A stretch of DNA of 64,000 bases from Rachicladosporium sp. CCFEE 5018 (Eukaryota > Ascomycota > Dothideomycetes > Cladosporiales > Cladosporiaceae), in the NCBI GenBank assembly GCA_002077045.2, contig KZ111142.1:964261-1028260 (forward strand). Reading direction: 5' to 3'. The number at the start of each line of letters is the position of its first letter. Within the stretch, counting starts at the first letter, position 1. Positions 1-10,763 of this stretch are shown one piece after another. The notes under the pieces were generated by a model. That model ran no database searches. It was not told where the DNA came from and saw only the letters and a program-made list of their open reading frames with translations. The position numbers were made by a program, and so were the translations under genes.

Positions 1-189
1 TCAGCGATCCTTTCACCGGGCCAGTGCAACACGTTGAGCCGCATGGATGGCATCAAGATTTTCGACATTCTCAGCATCTCACCCACGCGACGCCACAGTA
101 TTCGGCACCTACAGGAGGCAGGAGCATCCTAATTGGATGCCTGCATTAGACACAGCTGGCGACCGATTAAGATGCCCTCATCGTAATTC

Positions 190-1185
190 ATGGACCACTC
201 ACGGACGTGCCTGGGCTTTGCCTGTCCCTCCTCGCATCTTCATGATGCTACGGACACTTCGCGTCGCGCTCTAGGCAAATCTGGACAAGGACACTGCGAG
301 ACTGTTTGGTCACTGACTGAATGCTATATGTATCCGCGTGTCGTCCTGCGGCGATGCACATCTCTGAATTCACTGACGTCCTCAATGATGCGCCTCATTC
401 GCTGTACGCTCCCAGCTAGCCTCGCCGTCCTGTGCATTCGGAAGTCTTCTGCCCTGGAGTGCCCATCTATGCTATCTACGCTCGATCGGCCCTTCGGCGA
501 AGCTCGCGAACGTCTGGTCCGCATCGACGAGAATGTGCCGTGGCAAGAATTGATAGATGATCTTCACTCTCTTCGCGAGATCGCTCTCGGTGGCCGCGGT
601 GATATGGCATGTCGCTTAGCACTTGCAGCTGCCGAGAACCAGCTACACTACTACCGTCACATTACAGATCGCCGCCTTGGATTGCTTGCTGCAGCTCACG
701 TCGCGAACACATCCTACCACGCCGAAAAGGCAGCCGCCGCTACCAAAGTCGGACGCGATTACGGCGGCCATCAGGAAGTTCTGCCTCGTGCGAACTTGCT
801 GATGATTCAAGCTGTCTGTGTTGAGCCTCAGCTCAATGCAACAGAGATGATCGCGGTCGTACAGGCAGTCAAACTTGCGTGTAGCGGACATGTCATGCTC
901 AATTCCGCGCTTGTCCAACAGGCGCAGTGCACGCTCCCAAGCGCAGTGTTTGCAAAGTGTACAGGACAAGGCTTCGGCACGCACGTTTCTCCAAGCGACA
1001 CATTAGGTGTTGACGCCGAAAACACACAAAACCCCGCGGACGATGAGATTGACAACACTGCAAATTCCGGACCCGCTACCGCAACTGATCTGGGAACAAG
1101 CGTAGTCGCTACGAGGCAGTCGAAGCAGTGGTCTATCTTGCCCTTGTGGTGTCGCCGCTGGAATAGAGGGCATGAAGAGTTATAG
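190..1185 (+). CDS. Unrecognised ORF, copy A
   Basis: An open frame of 331 codons with no family I recognise. The first 65 or so residues look like untranslated sequence (many Ser, Cys, His). A later ATG near 384 would give a short hydrophobic start followed by an Ala-rich, probably helical central part (roughly residues 100-240 of the full frame) and a polar tail. There is no clear transmembrane segment or catalytic motif. The length without stops makes it a candidate gene, but start and reality are uncertain. Confidence 0.3.
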   Translation: MDHSRTCLGFACPSSHLHDATDTSRRALGKSGQGHCETVWSLTECYMYPRVVLRRCTSLNSLTSSMMRLIRCTLPASLAVLCIRKSSALECPSMLSTLDRPFGEARERLVRIDENVPWQELIDDLHSLREIALGGRGDMACRLALAAAENQLHYYRHITDRRLGLLAAAHVANTSYHAEKAAAATKVGRDYGGHQEVLPRANLLMIQAVCVEPQLNATEMIAVVQAVKLACSGHVMLNSALVQQAQCTLPSAVFAKCTGQGFGTHVSPSDTLGVDAENTQNPADDEIDNTANSGPATATDLGTSVVATRQSKQWSILPLWCRRWNRGHEEL

Positions 1186-2086
1186 CTACGTTATGGGCTG
1201 CTGAACTTGATGAATTGACGATGAGCTTGACGTCCGCATCACAACATGAATGCTGTTGTCATGCTGGCAACGCGAATAATTGTAACGGGGAAAGCCGAGA
1301 AGGCATATCAGTGTTAGGAAGCAGCGAGACATAGCAGTGCCCACAGCCGGCTTGGATAGAATCGCTGTTACGTTGACCATCCAGCGCACATCTCCACGTC
1401 CTCAGTACCTCGTTCTTTTAGATTGAGTATCTTTGCTCATGACTCGTACCAGCATCCAGCCGCATTCTCAGTCCCAAGATCTCGCACTTTAGCCGGTCGC
1501 TTTCACTCAATATCCGTACCTGCATATCGTGACGTCCCCACACCACCACGAGCTTGGGCAGATGTGGAAGCTGGAGAAAGCTCTGGAGGAAGCGGGGAGA
1601 ACGTGGTTGTGGAGTTGGCCTGCCGGTTGTTCCTGCACGCATAGCTCAATTGATTAGCTTCCCATGATCTCGACGAAGATCTTGCTCGCCGATCCCCTGT
1701 TCCTGGGTATCACAACAACCTGGATCAAAGCCTCAGCTATTGCGGCAATCGGTATGAACAACACAATGCCTCCAGTGGGCAGGACCAGGGGCAGACGCCA
1801 CAGCTGAGCTTGTTACGATCAAGAACTTCCAAGATCCGGCAGACCGCTCTCGTAATGCACAGCACAGGCTAATTGTTAATCAATAGTACGACGGGCCGCT
1901 GACTGATGGCATCATGAAGCATGTGAGTCCAGATGCTCGGAGGGGTATGGCTGTCAAGTCAGTTCAGCCGCGAGGCAAGCTCTGCCGAGTTCGCAGCACG
2001 ATGCAGGTACTGGAAGCTACAAAGGCAACGAGCTGCCCTTGACTTCAACAGACAAGGCATCAATCGCAGGCTCACTGAAAGCAAAC
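1186..2086. other. Intergenic, GH30 promoter side
   Basis: About 900 bp with only short open frames on both strands. It presumably includes the 5' region of the GH30 gene that starts at 2087. I see no clear RNA gene or repeat here. Confidence 0.5.
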
Positions 2087-3648
2087 ATGGCCGTTCGAAG
2101 CACCACCATCGTTGCGGCGCTCGCAGCGCTTGCTGAAGCCAATTGGGGCGGAGGCTACAACAGCGGCCCTGTCGTCTCGGTCAACACTCAGCAAAAGTAC
2201 CAGGTATACGATGGCATTGGTGTCTCCGAGGCTTTCCAGCGTTCGCTCGTCATCCACGAGCTGGACACCCCGTCTCAGACCAAGGTTCTGGACTACCTGT
2301 TTAGCAAAACCAAGGGAATTGGCATGACCATCCTCCGCAATGGGCTTGGTTCCTCGCCTGATCAGCCATTCGATCTGATGAAGTCGATCGCACCCACCGC
2401 ACCGAGATCGAACAGCAGTCAGCTGAACTTCATTCCCCTTCCTCGCGAGGATCAATACCAGGTCTGGCTCTCGTACCAGGCCATCTCGCGCGGTGTGGAC
2501 ACCATCTACGCTGATGCATGGTCTGCCGACGGGTACATGAAGACCAACAGTGAGTTTGAAAGGTTCCCGATCGGCGGGATCGGTTACTGATCTGTGATAG
2601 ACACCGAGAACTACGGAGGCTACCTCTGCGGTGTGACCGGCACCAACTGTGCCAGCGGCGACTGGAGGCAGTCGTACGCCAACAAGATTGTCAAGTACAT
2701 CCAGGACTATGAGGCCCTCGGCATCAAGGTCAAATACGTCGGCTTCCTGAACGAGCCCGATCTCAACACCACCTACGCCTCCATGCAGTCCGACGGCCGC
2801 CAAGCCGCAGACTTTATCGAGGTTCTCTACCCCACGCTCAAGCGTGCCGGCCTCCAGACCCAGATCGCTTGCTGCGACGGCTCTGGCTGGGAGCAGAATC
2901 GCGAGCGCCTCACTGGCATTCAGCAAGCTGGTGACGAGGACAAGCTTGGTCTTGTTACTGCTCACGGATACTCTTCCAAGCCCGGAGCGCCCTTCAACAC
3001 TTCCAAGCACGTCTGGCAGACCGAGTGGTCATCTTTCGACCCGATCAACTACAAGTGGTACACCAAAGAGAACTACCAGTCTGATGGTCTCACCTGGGCG
3101 AACTATGTGCAGCAGGGCTTCTCCCGCAGCAACATGAACGGGTTCCTCTACTGGTGGGGTGCGGCGAACACCACGGTACGTTTCTCATTTCATCTAATCA
3201 CTTCACGTCTATACAACCATCCATCATCCTCACTCCTTACTGACAATGCCTCCAGGACAACCAATCCCTCCTATTCATCAACAACACTAGCGAAGTGAAG
3301 GTTACAAAGCGTCTCTGGGCCTTTGCTCACTTCGGCTCCCGCTTCGTCCGCGTAGGCGCCAACCGCGTCTCCGCATCCGTAGCAGGCGGCGATGGCCTTC
3401 TCAACGTCACTGCGTTCGCCAACACCGACGGCTCGCGCGCTGTGCAAGTCATAAACAACGGCAACAACACCGAGACCGTCACGCTTCAAGGCGTGCAGTA
3501 CCATGGTAAGGTTACGACGGTGTTGACGAACGAGGCTAACGACTTGACGTACGGAGTTGCGAGGAACCAGAGGGGCGCTGTGAGTGCTGTGGTGCCTGGG
3601 AAGAGCTTGTTGAGCTTTTACATCGAGTCAAATGGTCACGGCTGGTAG
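2087..3648 (+). CDS. Secreted GH30 glycoside hydrolase (subfamily 7-like xylanase), copy A
   Basis: Three exons (2087-2549, 2601-3175, 3256-3648) encode 476 aa; introns of 51 and 80 bp keep the frame. The ATG at 2087 is preferred because it opens directly into a signal peptide (MAVRSTTIVAALAALAEA) before the mature start NWGGGYNSG. The motif GIGVSEAFQRS, the acid/base glutamate in FLNEPDLN (about residue 206) and the nucleophile glutamate in WQTEWSSF (about residue 295) match fungal GH30, and the spacing fits subfamily 7. The C-terminal exon forms the beta-sandwich side domain. Expected role: outside the cell, cutting beta-1,4-xylan or glucuronoxylan. The exact substrate (xylan versus beta-1,6-glycans) is an inference from motifs. 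Confidence 0.88.
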
Positions 3649-3996
3649 GAGTGTATGAGCTTAACGACGATGAATGGTTTGCACGATCCAAAAAGCGACG
3701 CCAGACTCGCGAGGAGAGATTAGTATATTGTAGACGACATGTTCGTACGTAGCAACTCAACGTCGTATTGCTATACACACTATCCTGTTCACTTCGCGGG
3801 TATATATACGGTATTCTTGGTGCCTCGCAAGAGCTTGCAGACCTTCATCACCGCGCGCGTACCTCGAACGCACTGGAATACAGTGCTGCCCGATCAGGCC
3901 TCCAGTGCCAGGATTGTAGGTCATCGATGGCGGCAGTGCATAGGTCTTGAGTGATATACATTACTAGGTCGTGACTTGCGTGTGCTCCAGGCATGC

Positions 3997-6900
3997 TCAC
4001 TTGTTGTTGAGCATCGCCTGCACGCTCGACCAGCGCTGTTTCAGCGCATCGTGATCGGATTGGGTCTGCAGTGTTGTTAGCAAGTCGGTTTCTGCAGATC
4101 AGAGCAAGATGAGCACTCACCTGTGCTAACGACATCTTGACCTCAACAAGCACGCCCTCCATCTCGCCTACCTCCTCCTTCAACCCGCGGTTCTCATTCT
4201 GCACTTCGATATTCCGGGCAAGGATCCGCTCCATCTCCTCTTTGAGCTTGCTCTCGACCTCCGCTGGCTGGCTGTCGACCACTTGTCTCAATTGCTCGAC
4301 TTGCAGTTTGAGCCCTTCATTCTCGTCAGCGAGAGTATCGCTCTCTACCTTCAACCTTACGAGATCGGAGGCGATCCCCACGTGCTCCGAGTCATGAGCT
4401 TGCGCGCGAGACTCGAGGGCTTTGACTTGAGAGGTCAAGGAAGCGTTCGAAGTGCGGAGACCGTCAAGCTCAGCTGCTGACGCAAGAAGTGTACGTTGCG
4501 ATTCCTCCCACTCGCTTGTGTACAGCGCCAATGCTTCCTCTGAGACTGGCACACTGCTTGCGTCGCGTACGAGGTCGTCAGCACGGTAGAGCTCTTTGTC
4601 TGCGCCGCCGGAGACAGAGCCGAAGAAGCCTGAGTCAAGTAACGAGGATGCAGTGGGCGAGCGATCGATATACACGTCGAAGAGCTTCTCTTTGAGGAAG
4701 GTCGTCAAAGCGGCCATGTCTTTCATGCCTAGTATAGACTGCGTGTTGCGTTGCAGCAGCACGAGGCCAAACTTCAGGATTGCAGTGAGGCCTTCGGAGA
4801 AGACGAGATCGTAGATTCGTAGCACGAGCTGGAGAGGGAAGCGGTAGGCGAAGAGGGTGAGGAACCATTGCGTTGCGTATAGCTGCGGACCCACGTTCCG
4901 CCGTCGAAGATGGACATATAGTGCAGGCTCGGTATCCTCTAATAGACGCTCGAACTGGTATAGGCGAAGATGCAGACCGGGCATCTCGGGCTCGAAGAGA
5001 GATCGGAGGTTGTATCGATGCATAAGTCGGACTAGCAATGTGAAGGACTCTTCTTCGCTCATGTTGAACAATAATGGCATTGCAACGAAGTTGATCCCTT
5101 GCGCGTAGCCAACCGCCTCGTCAAACAGTGCATAGGCTTTGCAGACCCCGAAGAGCCCATCCTGAAGACCTGCTGATTGCGCATACTTGCTATAGGATGT
5201 GCGCGATCCCAGGTCTCGCTTAATAGCCTTCTCGAGCTTTGCCAGACTGGTCGAGTCGCGCTTCTGCTTCTCGGCGAGGAGCTTTGCTTTGAGATCTGCG
5301 CTTGTGCCGTCTATTGACGCGGGTGGTGAGTTGAGATTCGAGGTCGCCGGCGTGGAAGACTCTGAGTGCACACTCGAGCGCGACGAAGTCACGGAGTCTT
5401 TCTCTTTGTCCGTGCCATTTGGTCCGGAGATATTGGAATCTGTCCTACTTATGGCTGGTCGCACCTCAGCGTCAGTTCCTCGAGCTTTGAGCGTACGATA
5501 AAGCGCTTCGAGATCTTCACTTTTACTATCCGCAAGGACCTGCCAGACCACCCCTCGTATCGCTGCTGGTATGCCGTTTGCGATGGCTTGCGAAAGTTCG
5601 GCGCCGCTTGTTCGTGCGACTGCTACAGGTCCTTCATTCACCACAGATTGCCACAGGTCCCAATTGACAGGTGTCGGGTCTACAGCTGGGCCAGCTGAAA
5701 ATCCAGATGCCGTTCCAGGAGGCAGATCCGGGTTCAGCGCAGGGGACTTCAGACCGGGCGATGCAAATGCCGCCGGCGGACTTGATGAGCTGTCCGCCAA
5801 GCTCACGTTTCGTGATGTATCCCCATCCTCGTGCTGCCATATCACACCTCCATGACTCTGCTCTTCTTGTCTCCTCAGCGTCTTGAATCGATTTTGTAAC
5901 GTCGGCCTGCCAGCACTCTCATCTTCTTCGCCGTCCGCAATCGCAGACAATGGAGTCGCACCGTCCATTCCCGGTACGAGCGTTGCCGAGCTCCCAGTGT
6001 TCCGTCTCTCAAGACCAAACTTGCTCTCTTGCCTCGGCGCAGGTGGTGACCGCGCCTTCCGTATACTCCCCATCCTTCCCAGCAGCGCTCCGAATCCGCT
6101 AGATGCTTTGCGCGCCAGATTGCCGGGCTGTGCTGGAGGCGACATCTGCCCTGATAGTGCAGGTGGCGCAGAGGTGTTGAGTGACCGCTCTGGAGCGGAA
6201 GGTGGAGGAGGGAAGTTTAGTGGAGGAAGATCACCTGACAATCCTTGTGACGAGCTCGTAGCATCAGGCTCTCGGACGGCTACTGGAAACCTGCCTGGCG
6301 ATATGCTGCGGTGGCGGCCGTGGAGTGGAGGAGACATGAGGCCGGAGACTGGCCTTGACCCTCGAGTCTTGGGGAGTGTGATCTCTGACGGGAGCTCTGG
6401 TTCAGTGACTGGTACGCCGTTCGTGTGCGCATGTCCATTCACTTCCGATGAGCTGTCGTGTGCCTTACTATCGTCCGCCCCATCTATGCCCAGCCCCAAA
6501 GGTGCCTCACTTCGCAGACCGTCCTTCGAAGCAGATGCCTTCGGTGTGTCGACTGCATCCTCGAATGTATCCTACATCGACCTCGTCAGCACCGCTTCCT
6601 CCCTATACAATCGTGATCCCAGCTTACCGACGTCTCTCCAGGCGTTAGCACGCCACCGTCCCCCTCCGCCCTCACCTCCTCCCCTTCACCCGCCATACTG
6701 ATCGTAATCCCCGGCGTATCGCTCTTCCTCCCCTTCAACTTTCCCCGACTCCCCGCAGGCCTCACACTCTTCCTTCGATCTGGGATACCAGGAGCTCTAT
6801 TCCTTCCGAGTGTATCGCTGTTAGGTATAGGCGGCGGGGTCAAGCCGTATGCATTCGCTTCATGAGACGAATCCCCATTCACCAACGTAGCGATCGTGTG

Positions 6901-7020
6901 AGATCGTGATGAGGCTTCTAGATCATTTACAGAAGCCGTTGAAGCACCGTTGAAAGATGATGTGGTGCCCGGTAGCACTGGCTCCGGTTGTTGCGCAGGG
7001 TCATGCAGATCGGCGGACAT
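3997..7020 (-). CDS. TBC-domain Rab GTPase-activating protein, Gyp5-like, copy A
   Basis: Three exons (7020-6628, 6571-4121, 4065-3997) encode 970 aa; the 56- and 55-bp introns both keep phase 0. The first 300 or so residues are Ser/Pro-rich and disordered. The TBC domain follows: NGIPAAIRGVVWQVL, then a Ser-rich insert, IKRDLGSRTSYSKY with the arginine finger, the glutamine finger in YAQGINFVAMPLL, and ATQWFLTLFAYRFPL. The C-terminal 200 residues are a coiled coil, ending in a short last exon (TQSDHDALKQRW...). This layout fits fungal Gyp5, which stimulates GTP hydrolysis by Ypt1/Sec4-type Rabs in ER-Golgi and exocytic traffic. The Gyp5 assignment is from family knowledge. The gene is convergent with GH30. 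Confidence 0.88.
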
Positions 7021-7952
7021 GTTCGCGAATTGGGCATTACGAGGTTATGAATTAGATGGATCACATTGCTATGGGATGAAAGGGTTGATAGGGATCATTG
7101 TTCACTGCTATAGGAGGGCTAAGCACTGCTGCGGTGGGGATGAGGTCAGCGCCACTCCTTGGTATCTACAATGTGCCGTCGTGAATGGCGTTGCTGAATC
7201 CAATGTTGATGCTGCAGGGGTGAGTGGAGGTGGAACTCTATCTGCGATGTGGAGTTGCGCAATAGGAATTTTGTCTCAGTACACTGGTCGTATTGACTCT
7301 CTTGGAGGGGCATCTTGATGCTTGAAAGCACAATGTCCTCAGCCTTCCTTCATGGGCTTAGCACACGACCGCAGTGTGAGATCATTGTCAACATCTCGAA
7401 ACATGTACGCCATCCGCTACGCCCAGATTAGAAGCGGAGGACCCGAGTGCGGCTGGCTGCAGGGAACCACCACTACCGAGTGAGGCTTGGAAGATCCCCA
7501 GATCGCAGAATTCGCTCCGGTTGCGCTCTCCCACGACCGTTCTCGATCAGAACATGTCCTGAAAATTGCTCAAAGGCAGAGTGTAGGTGCCCACGAGCGC
7601 CTGTCTGGGTTCCTAAAGTCTACGCCATACTCGAGTACATCGTCATGGTGATGTTCCTGCGAAGAGGCCATCGAGTGGCATATGCTGGACGAGGCTTTTA
7701 TATGAAAGCCAATACTGTCTCTATGGCGTTCATACGGCCACATACGCTGCACAGCGCAGTCACTAGTGGCATGAGCCAGCTGCTGAACTTCAGAGAGAGG
7801 AGAACATAAGTTCGCAAGCACAGTGCCTGAGGAGGTTTTTAATCAATGCCATACCACATTCGCAAACAAATAAACAACCCAGTCATCACACCTCATTGCA
7901 ACATCCTTTCTGATCTCAACGACCCTTCGTCATGAGGAAAGTATCGTAGTCA
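7021..7952. other. Intergenic, copy A
   Basis: About 930 bp between the start of the TBC gene and the end of the coiled-coil gene, both on the minus strand. It holds only short, unsupported frames. It probably includes the promoter of the TBC gene and the 3' UTR of the coiled-coil gene. Confidence 0.5.
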
Positions 7953-8363
7953 TCAGTGCTTATGCTGCGCTCTCGCCCTGTCCCTCTGTGCATCGCGCTC
8001 GTGGTTCTGGGCATCCCTAAGCCGATGCTGCGCCTGATCTCGCCGACTCCTCAACCCATGGATATGGTCCGCGAGATTGTTTACGCGTTCCTTGTACTGC
8101 TCATGTATATGACGGAGTTCAGTAGTGTCATGTCGGAACTTCTGGTGTGCTGTTGAACGTCAGTAAGGTCATCGCGAAAGATACATAGTGGCAGCCAGAC
8201 GACTCACCTGCCTCGCCACGGGGCGGGTTTGAGTTAAGGTGTGATTGCAGTCTTGTATGAGCATGTTGGCGTTTGTCTTCAACGTGGCTTCGCTCGCGGC
8301 CAGATCTCTCGATCTCAAGATCAGCTGCTGGATGTCTTGGGCAAGCTTCTGAGTAGGAGACAT
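7953..8363 (-). CDS. Small charged coiled-coil protein, copy A
   Basis: Two exons (8363-8208 and 8141-7953) joined across a 66-bp GT..AG intron in phase 0 encode 114 aa. The start is MSPTQKLAQDIQQLILRSRD. The second exon continues the helix without a stop, reading KFRHDTTELRHIHEQYKERV, and ends rich in Arg, Asp, His and Gln before a TGA. The whole protein looks like one long amphipathic helix with no membrane segment. I do not recognise the family. Support comes from the in-phase intron and the sustained coiled-coil character on both sides of it. Transcript data would settle it. Confidence 0.6.
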
Positions 8364-9490
8364 CGTAAGCTGGTGATTGCGCGTTACGACCTGAGGCTCT
8401 TTAGGGGTATACTGTATGAGGAATAGAAGGGATAGAGAAAGGAGAGAAAGAGAAAAGGAAGATTGTCAGGCTGTGTCCCCCTCATATACCAGCGATTCGA
8501 TCTAGGTTCAGCCTTGCATTCTACACATACAGTACCCCTCGCGAGGCAACCAGGCCGTACGGTCCATCGTTTAGCCAGAGCTCTCTAGTCTGCGGCTCGC
8601 TGTCACAACTCCCTGCTCATCGGTCTCGATCAAGAGACAAGGCTGGACTAGTCCAGCGTGCGAACGCGCGACCTCGCTGCTGGATGTTCTTCGAGAGTTG
8701 TGCAATAACCGTAAATGATCTCGGCCAAGCCGTGCACGACAATGCATTCTCTTCGAGACCCATCAGTTGTCAGTTCTTCTGGCTCTCAGTGAGTCCCTAC
8801 CCGTCTGCAAATGTGGTTCGGCGTCTGTAGCGATATCTCAGCCTTGTCCAACATCGTTGGTCAATCAAGCTTTCGCCGTCCCTGCCAGGCTGTTCTCAAG
8901 CTTCAACAGCATGAAGCATTGCTCAGACCGCATCTTTGTTCCACGCGCTGATCCGATAGCCGATTAATTACTTTGTCGAGCATTCTGGACCCGCCGCTAC
9001 TTCCACCAGCCTTGTCTGGGTCTTTCCAGCTATGTCCAATCTCTTTGCTGCATTTCCGCCTCAATAGACAGCTACTGTCACATTTCCAACAGGCAGCAGA
9101 AGAACGCTGTTGGGATGCAACATCGTAAAGCACGTCGATAACGACTGCAGCTCGTGTCTATAGCCACGTGACGTGTCTTGGCGTGATGTCGCCCCTGTTC
9201 ACGACCCCACTAACCCCTCAGCTCGATGCACGTCTCGGGCCCAGTCCACTACCAGTCTCCAACTACCTACTGCAGTAGCTGAACCGTGCCGCAGTAGCTG
9301 CCTGCCACGACGCGTTCAGCATCCGAGGTTGGCGTCGAGGAGACGTTCCATATAACGGTAGCTCTACATCTTTTACGTCTCCTCTCCTGTCTTCATCTCG
9401 ACCCTGCTCCGTCTCTTGCTTGTTCATTCCGCTCGCCCTTTGATTACACCTCCAGACTTAATTCGGTATCCTACAGCGACCACCGCAATA
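8364..9490. other. Long intergenic region upstream of ADH, copy A
   Basis: About 1.1 kb with no supported gene. The last 300 bp become pyrimidine-rich, as fungal promoters often are. An E-box lies at 9165. Confidence 0.5.
9165..9176. promoter_or_regulatory. E-box/CRE-like motif upstream of ADH
   Basis: CACGTGACGTGT, a CACGTG E-box overlapping a TGACGTG-type element, lies 326 bp upstream of the ADH start codon. Such sites bind bHLH or bZIP factors in fungi. Function here is inferred from sequence only. It is repeated at 49193 in copy B. Confidence 0.3.
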
Positions 9491-10663
9491 ATGGGCGATC
9501 TCCCAAAGAAGTACAAGGGTGCGATCTACGATGAGCCCGGCAAGATCTCGACGAAGGTAGTCGAGCTTGACATGCCCGAACCTGGCCCTGGAGATGTCCT
9601 GATCAATCTGTAAGAGTCTACTGAGTCCCCCATACCGACTCTTCAGCTGATAGCCTCCCGGCTCCCACTCCGGCGTTTGTCACAGTGACCTCGGCGTCAT
9701 GACCAACAGCTGGAAGGGCCTCCCAGCCCCTACCCAAGCAGGCCAAGTCGGAGGCCACGAGGGCGTCGGCAAGATTGTCAAGATGGGCCCAGGGACAGAG
9801 CACTCCGCTGTCAAGGTCGGCGACCGCGTAGGCGTGAAGTGGATCTCAGCTATCTGCGACAGCTGTCCCGCCTGCCTGAGTGGGCATGACGGCGTGTGCT
9901 TCAACCAGAAAGTGTCAGGTTACTACACTCCTGGCACGTTCCAGCAGTACGTGACTGGGCCTGCGAGCTATGTAACGCCTATCCCAGAGAGCTTGGACAG
10001 CGCTGCTGCTGCACCCATGCTGTGTGCTGGTGTCACCGTGTACAGTGCGTTGAGGAAGTCGAATGCTAAGAGTGGAGACTGGGTTGTGCTGCTTGGTGCA
10101 GGCGGAGGCGTATGTATGGTCTGGCCGTTCTCATTCTCATCAGCATGCTGACGATCTTTAGCTCGGCCATCTTGCCGTCCAGATCGCCTCCCGTGGTATG
10201 GGCATGAGAGTCATCGGTATCGACCGAGGCAACAAGGAAGACCTAGTCAAAGAGTGCGGAGCTGAAGTGTTCATCGACCACACCAAGGGGAATGCTGAGG
10301 AAGAGGTGAAGAAAGCCACCGGTGGCCTCGGCGCACAAGCAGTCCTCGTCCTGACCGCTGCCAACGGCGCGTACGCCTCAGGTATGGGCTTACTGAAGTT
10401 TGGCGGAACACTGGTCTGTGTCGGTCTGCCCGAGGGAGACCTCCAGCCTATCGCTACTGCGTACCCACAGTTCCTCGTTGCGAAAGCTCAGAAGATTGTC
10501 GGTGTCGCTGTAGGTGATCGTAGGGAGGCTATCGAGACGTTGGATCTTGCCGCGAGGGGGCTCGTGAAGACGCACTTCGAGACGATCAAATTGGACCAAC
10601 TGACAGAGACGTTCGAGAAGATGCACAGGGCTGAGCTGAAAGGAAGGGTAGTGTTGGACTTGA
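9491..10663 (+). CDS. Zinc alcohol dehydrogenase, copy A (cut by the gap two codons before its end)
   Basis: Exon 1 is 9491-9609, exon 3 starts at 10162 after a 52-bp intron (10110-10161), and the frame runs into the N gap after ...VVLDL; copy B shows only one more residue and the stop. The family is the yeast ADH1-type medium-chain dehydrogenase: GHEGVG with a zinc-ligand His, the structural zinc site CDSCPACLSGHDGVC, SGYYTPGTFQQY and a Rossmann GAGGG/LGHLAVQ. It interconverts ethanol and acetaldehyde with NAD. With no targeting leader it is probably cytosolic. Intron 1 is abnormal: the conserved SHSGVCHSD segment with the catalytic zinc cysteine is reached in the right phase only if the 52-bp intron 9610-9661 ends in GG (9660-9661). 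The first usable AG (9684-9685) would delete it in frame. Confidence 0.88.
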
Positions 10664-10763
10664 NNNNNNNNNNNNNNNNNNNNNNNNNNNNNNNNNNNNN
10701 NNNNNNNNNNNNNNNNNNNNNNNNNNNNNNNNNNNNNNNNNNNNNNNNNNNNNNNNNNNNNNN
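10664..10763. other. Assembly gap (100 N)
   Basis: Exactly 100 N, the usual placeholder for a gap of unknown size. It cuts the ADH gene on the left two codons before its end, and on the right a minus-strand gene loses its 3' part. The sequence right of the gap does not resemble what follows ADH in copy B. Confidence 0.99.

Larger units (their letters stand above)
1..10663. repeat. Large direct repeat, copy A
   Basis: This segment reappears in the same orientation at 40029-50691, offset 40028. The translated frames are the same in both copies up to about 9613. From 9625 onward there are 11 substitutions and no indels. The left edge is the window start, so the true left limit is unknown; the right edge is an N gap. 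It carries a hypothetical ORF, GH30, TBC-GAP, coiled-coil and ADH genes, so every gene here is represented twice. Confidence 0.98.

Noticed and set aside
2072..3010. 312-codon minus-strand frame across the GH30 gene (and its copy at 42100-43038)
   Set aside because: It is antisense to GH30 exons whose domains, catalytic residues and intron phases are clear; its protein has only the low-complexity Leu/Val/Gly character typical of a shadow frame.
4960..5260. TBC arginine finger in IKRDLGSR has one residue more than the textbook IxxDxxR spacing
   Set aside because: As I recall, Gyp5-type fungal TBC proteins share this KDLG.RTSY form, so it is a subfamily trait rather than a defect.
5883..6701. 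272-codon plus-strand frame opposite the TBC gene (and copy at 45911-46729)
   Set aside because: Antisense of the Ser/Pro-rich N-terminal part of the TBC gene; codon bias of the real gene keeps the opposite frame open.
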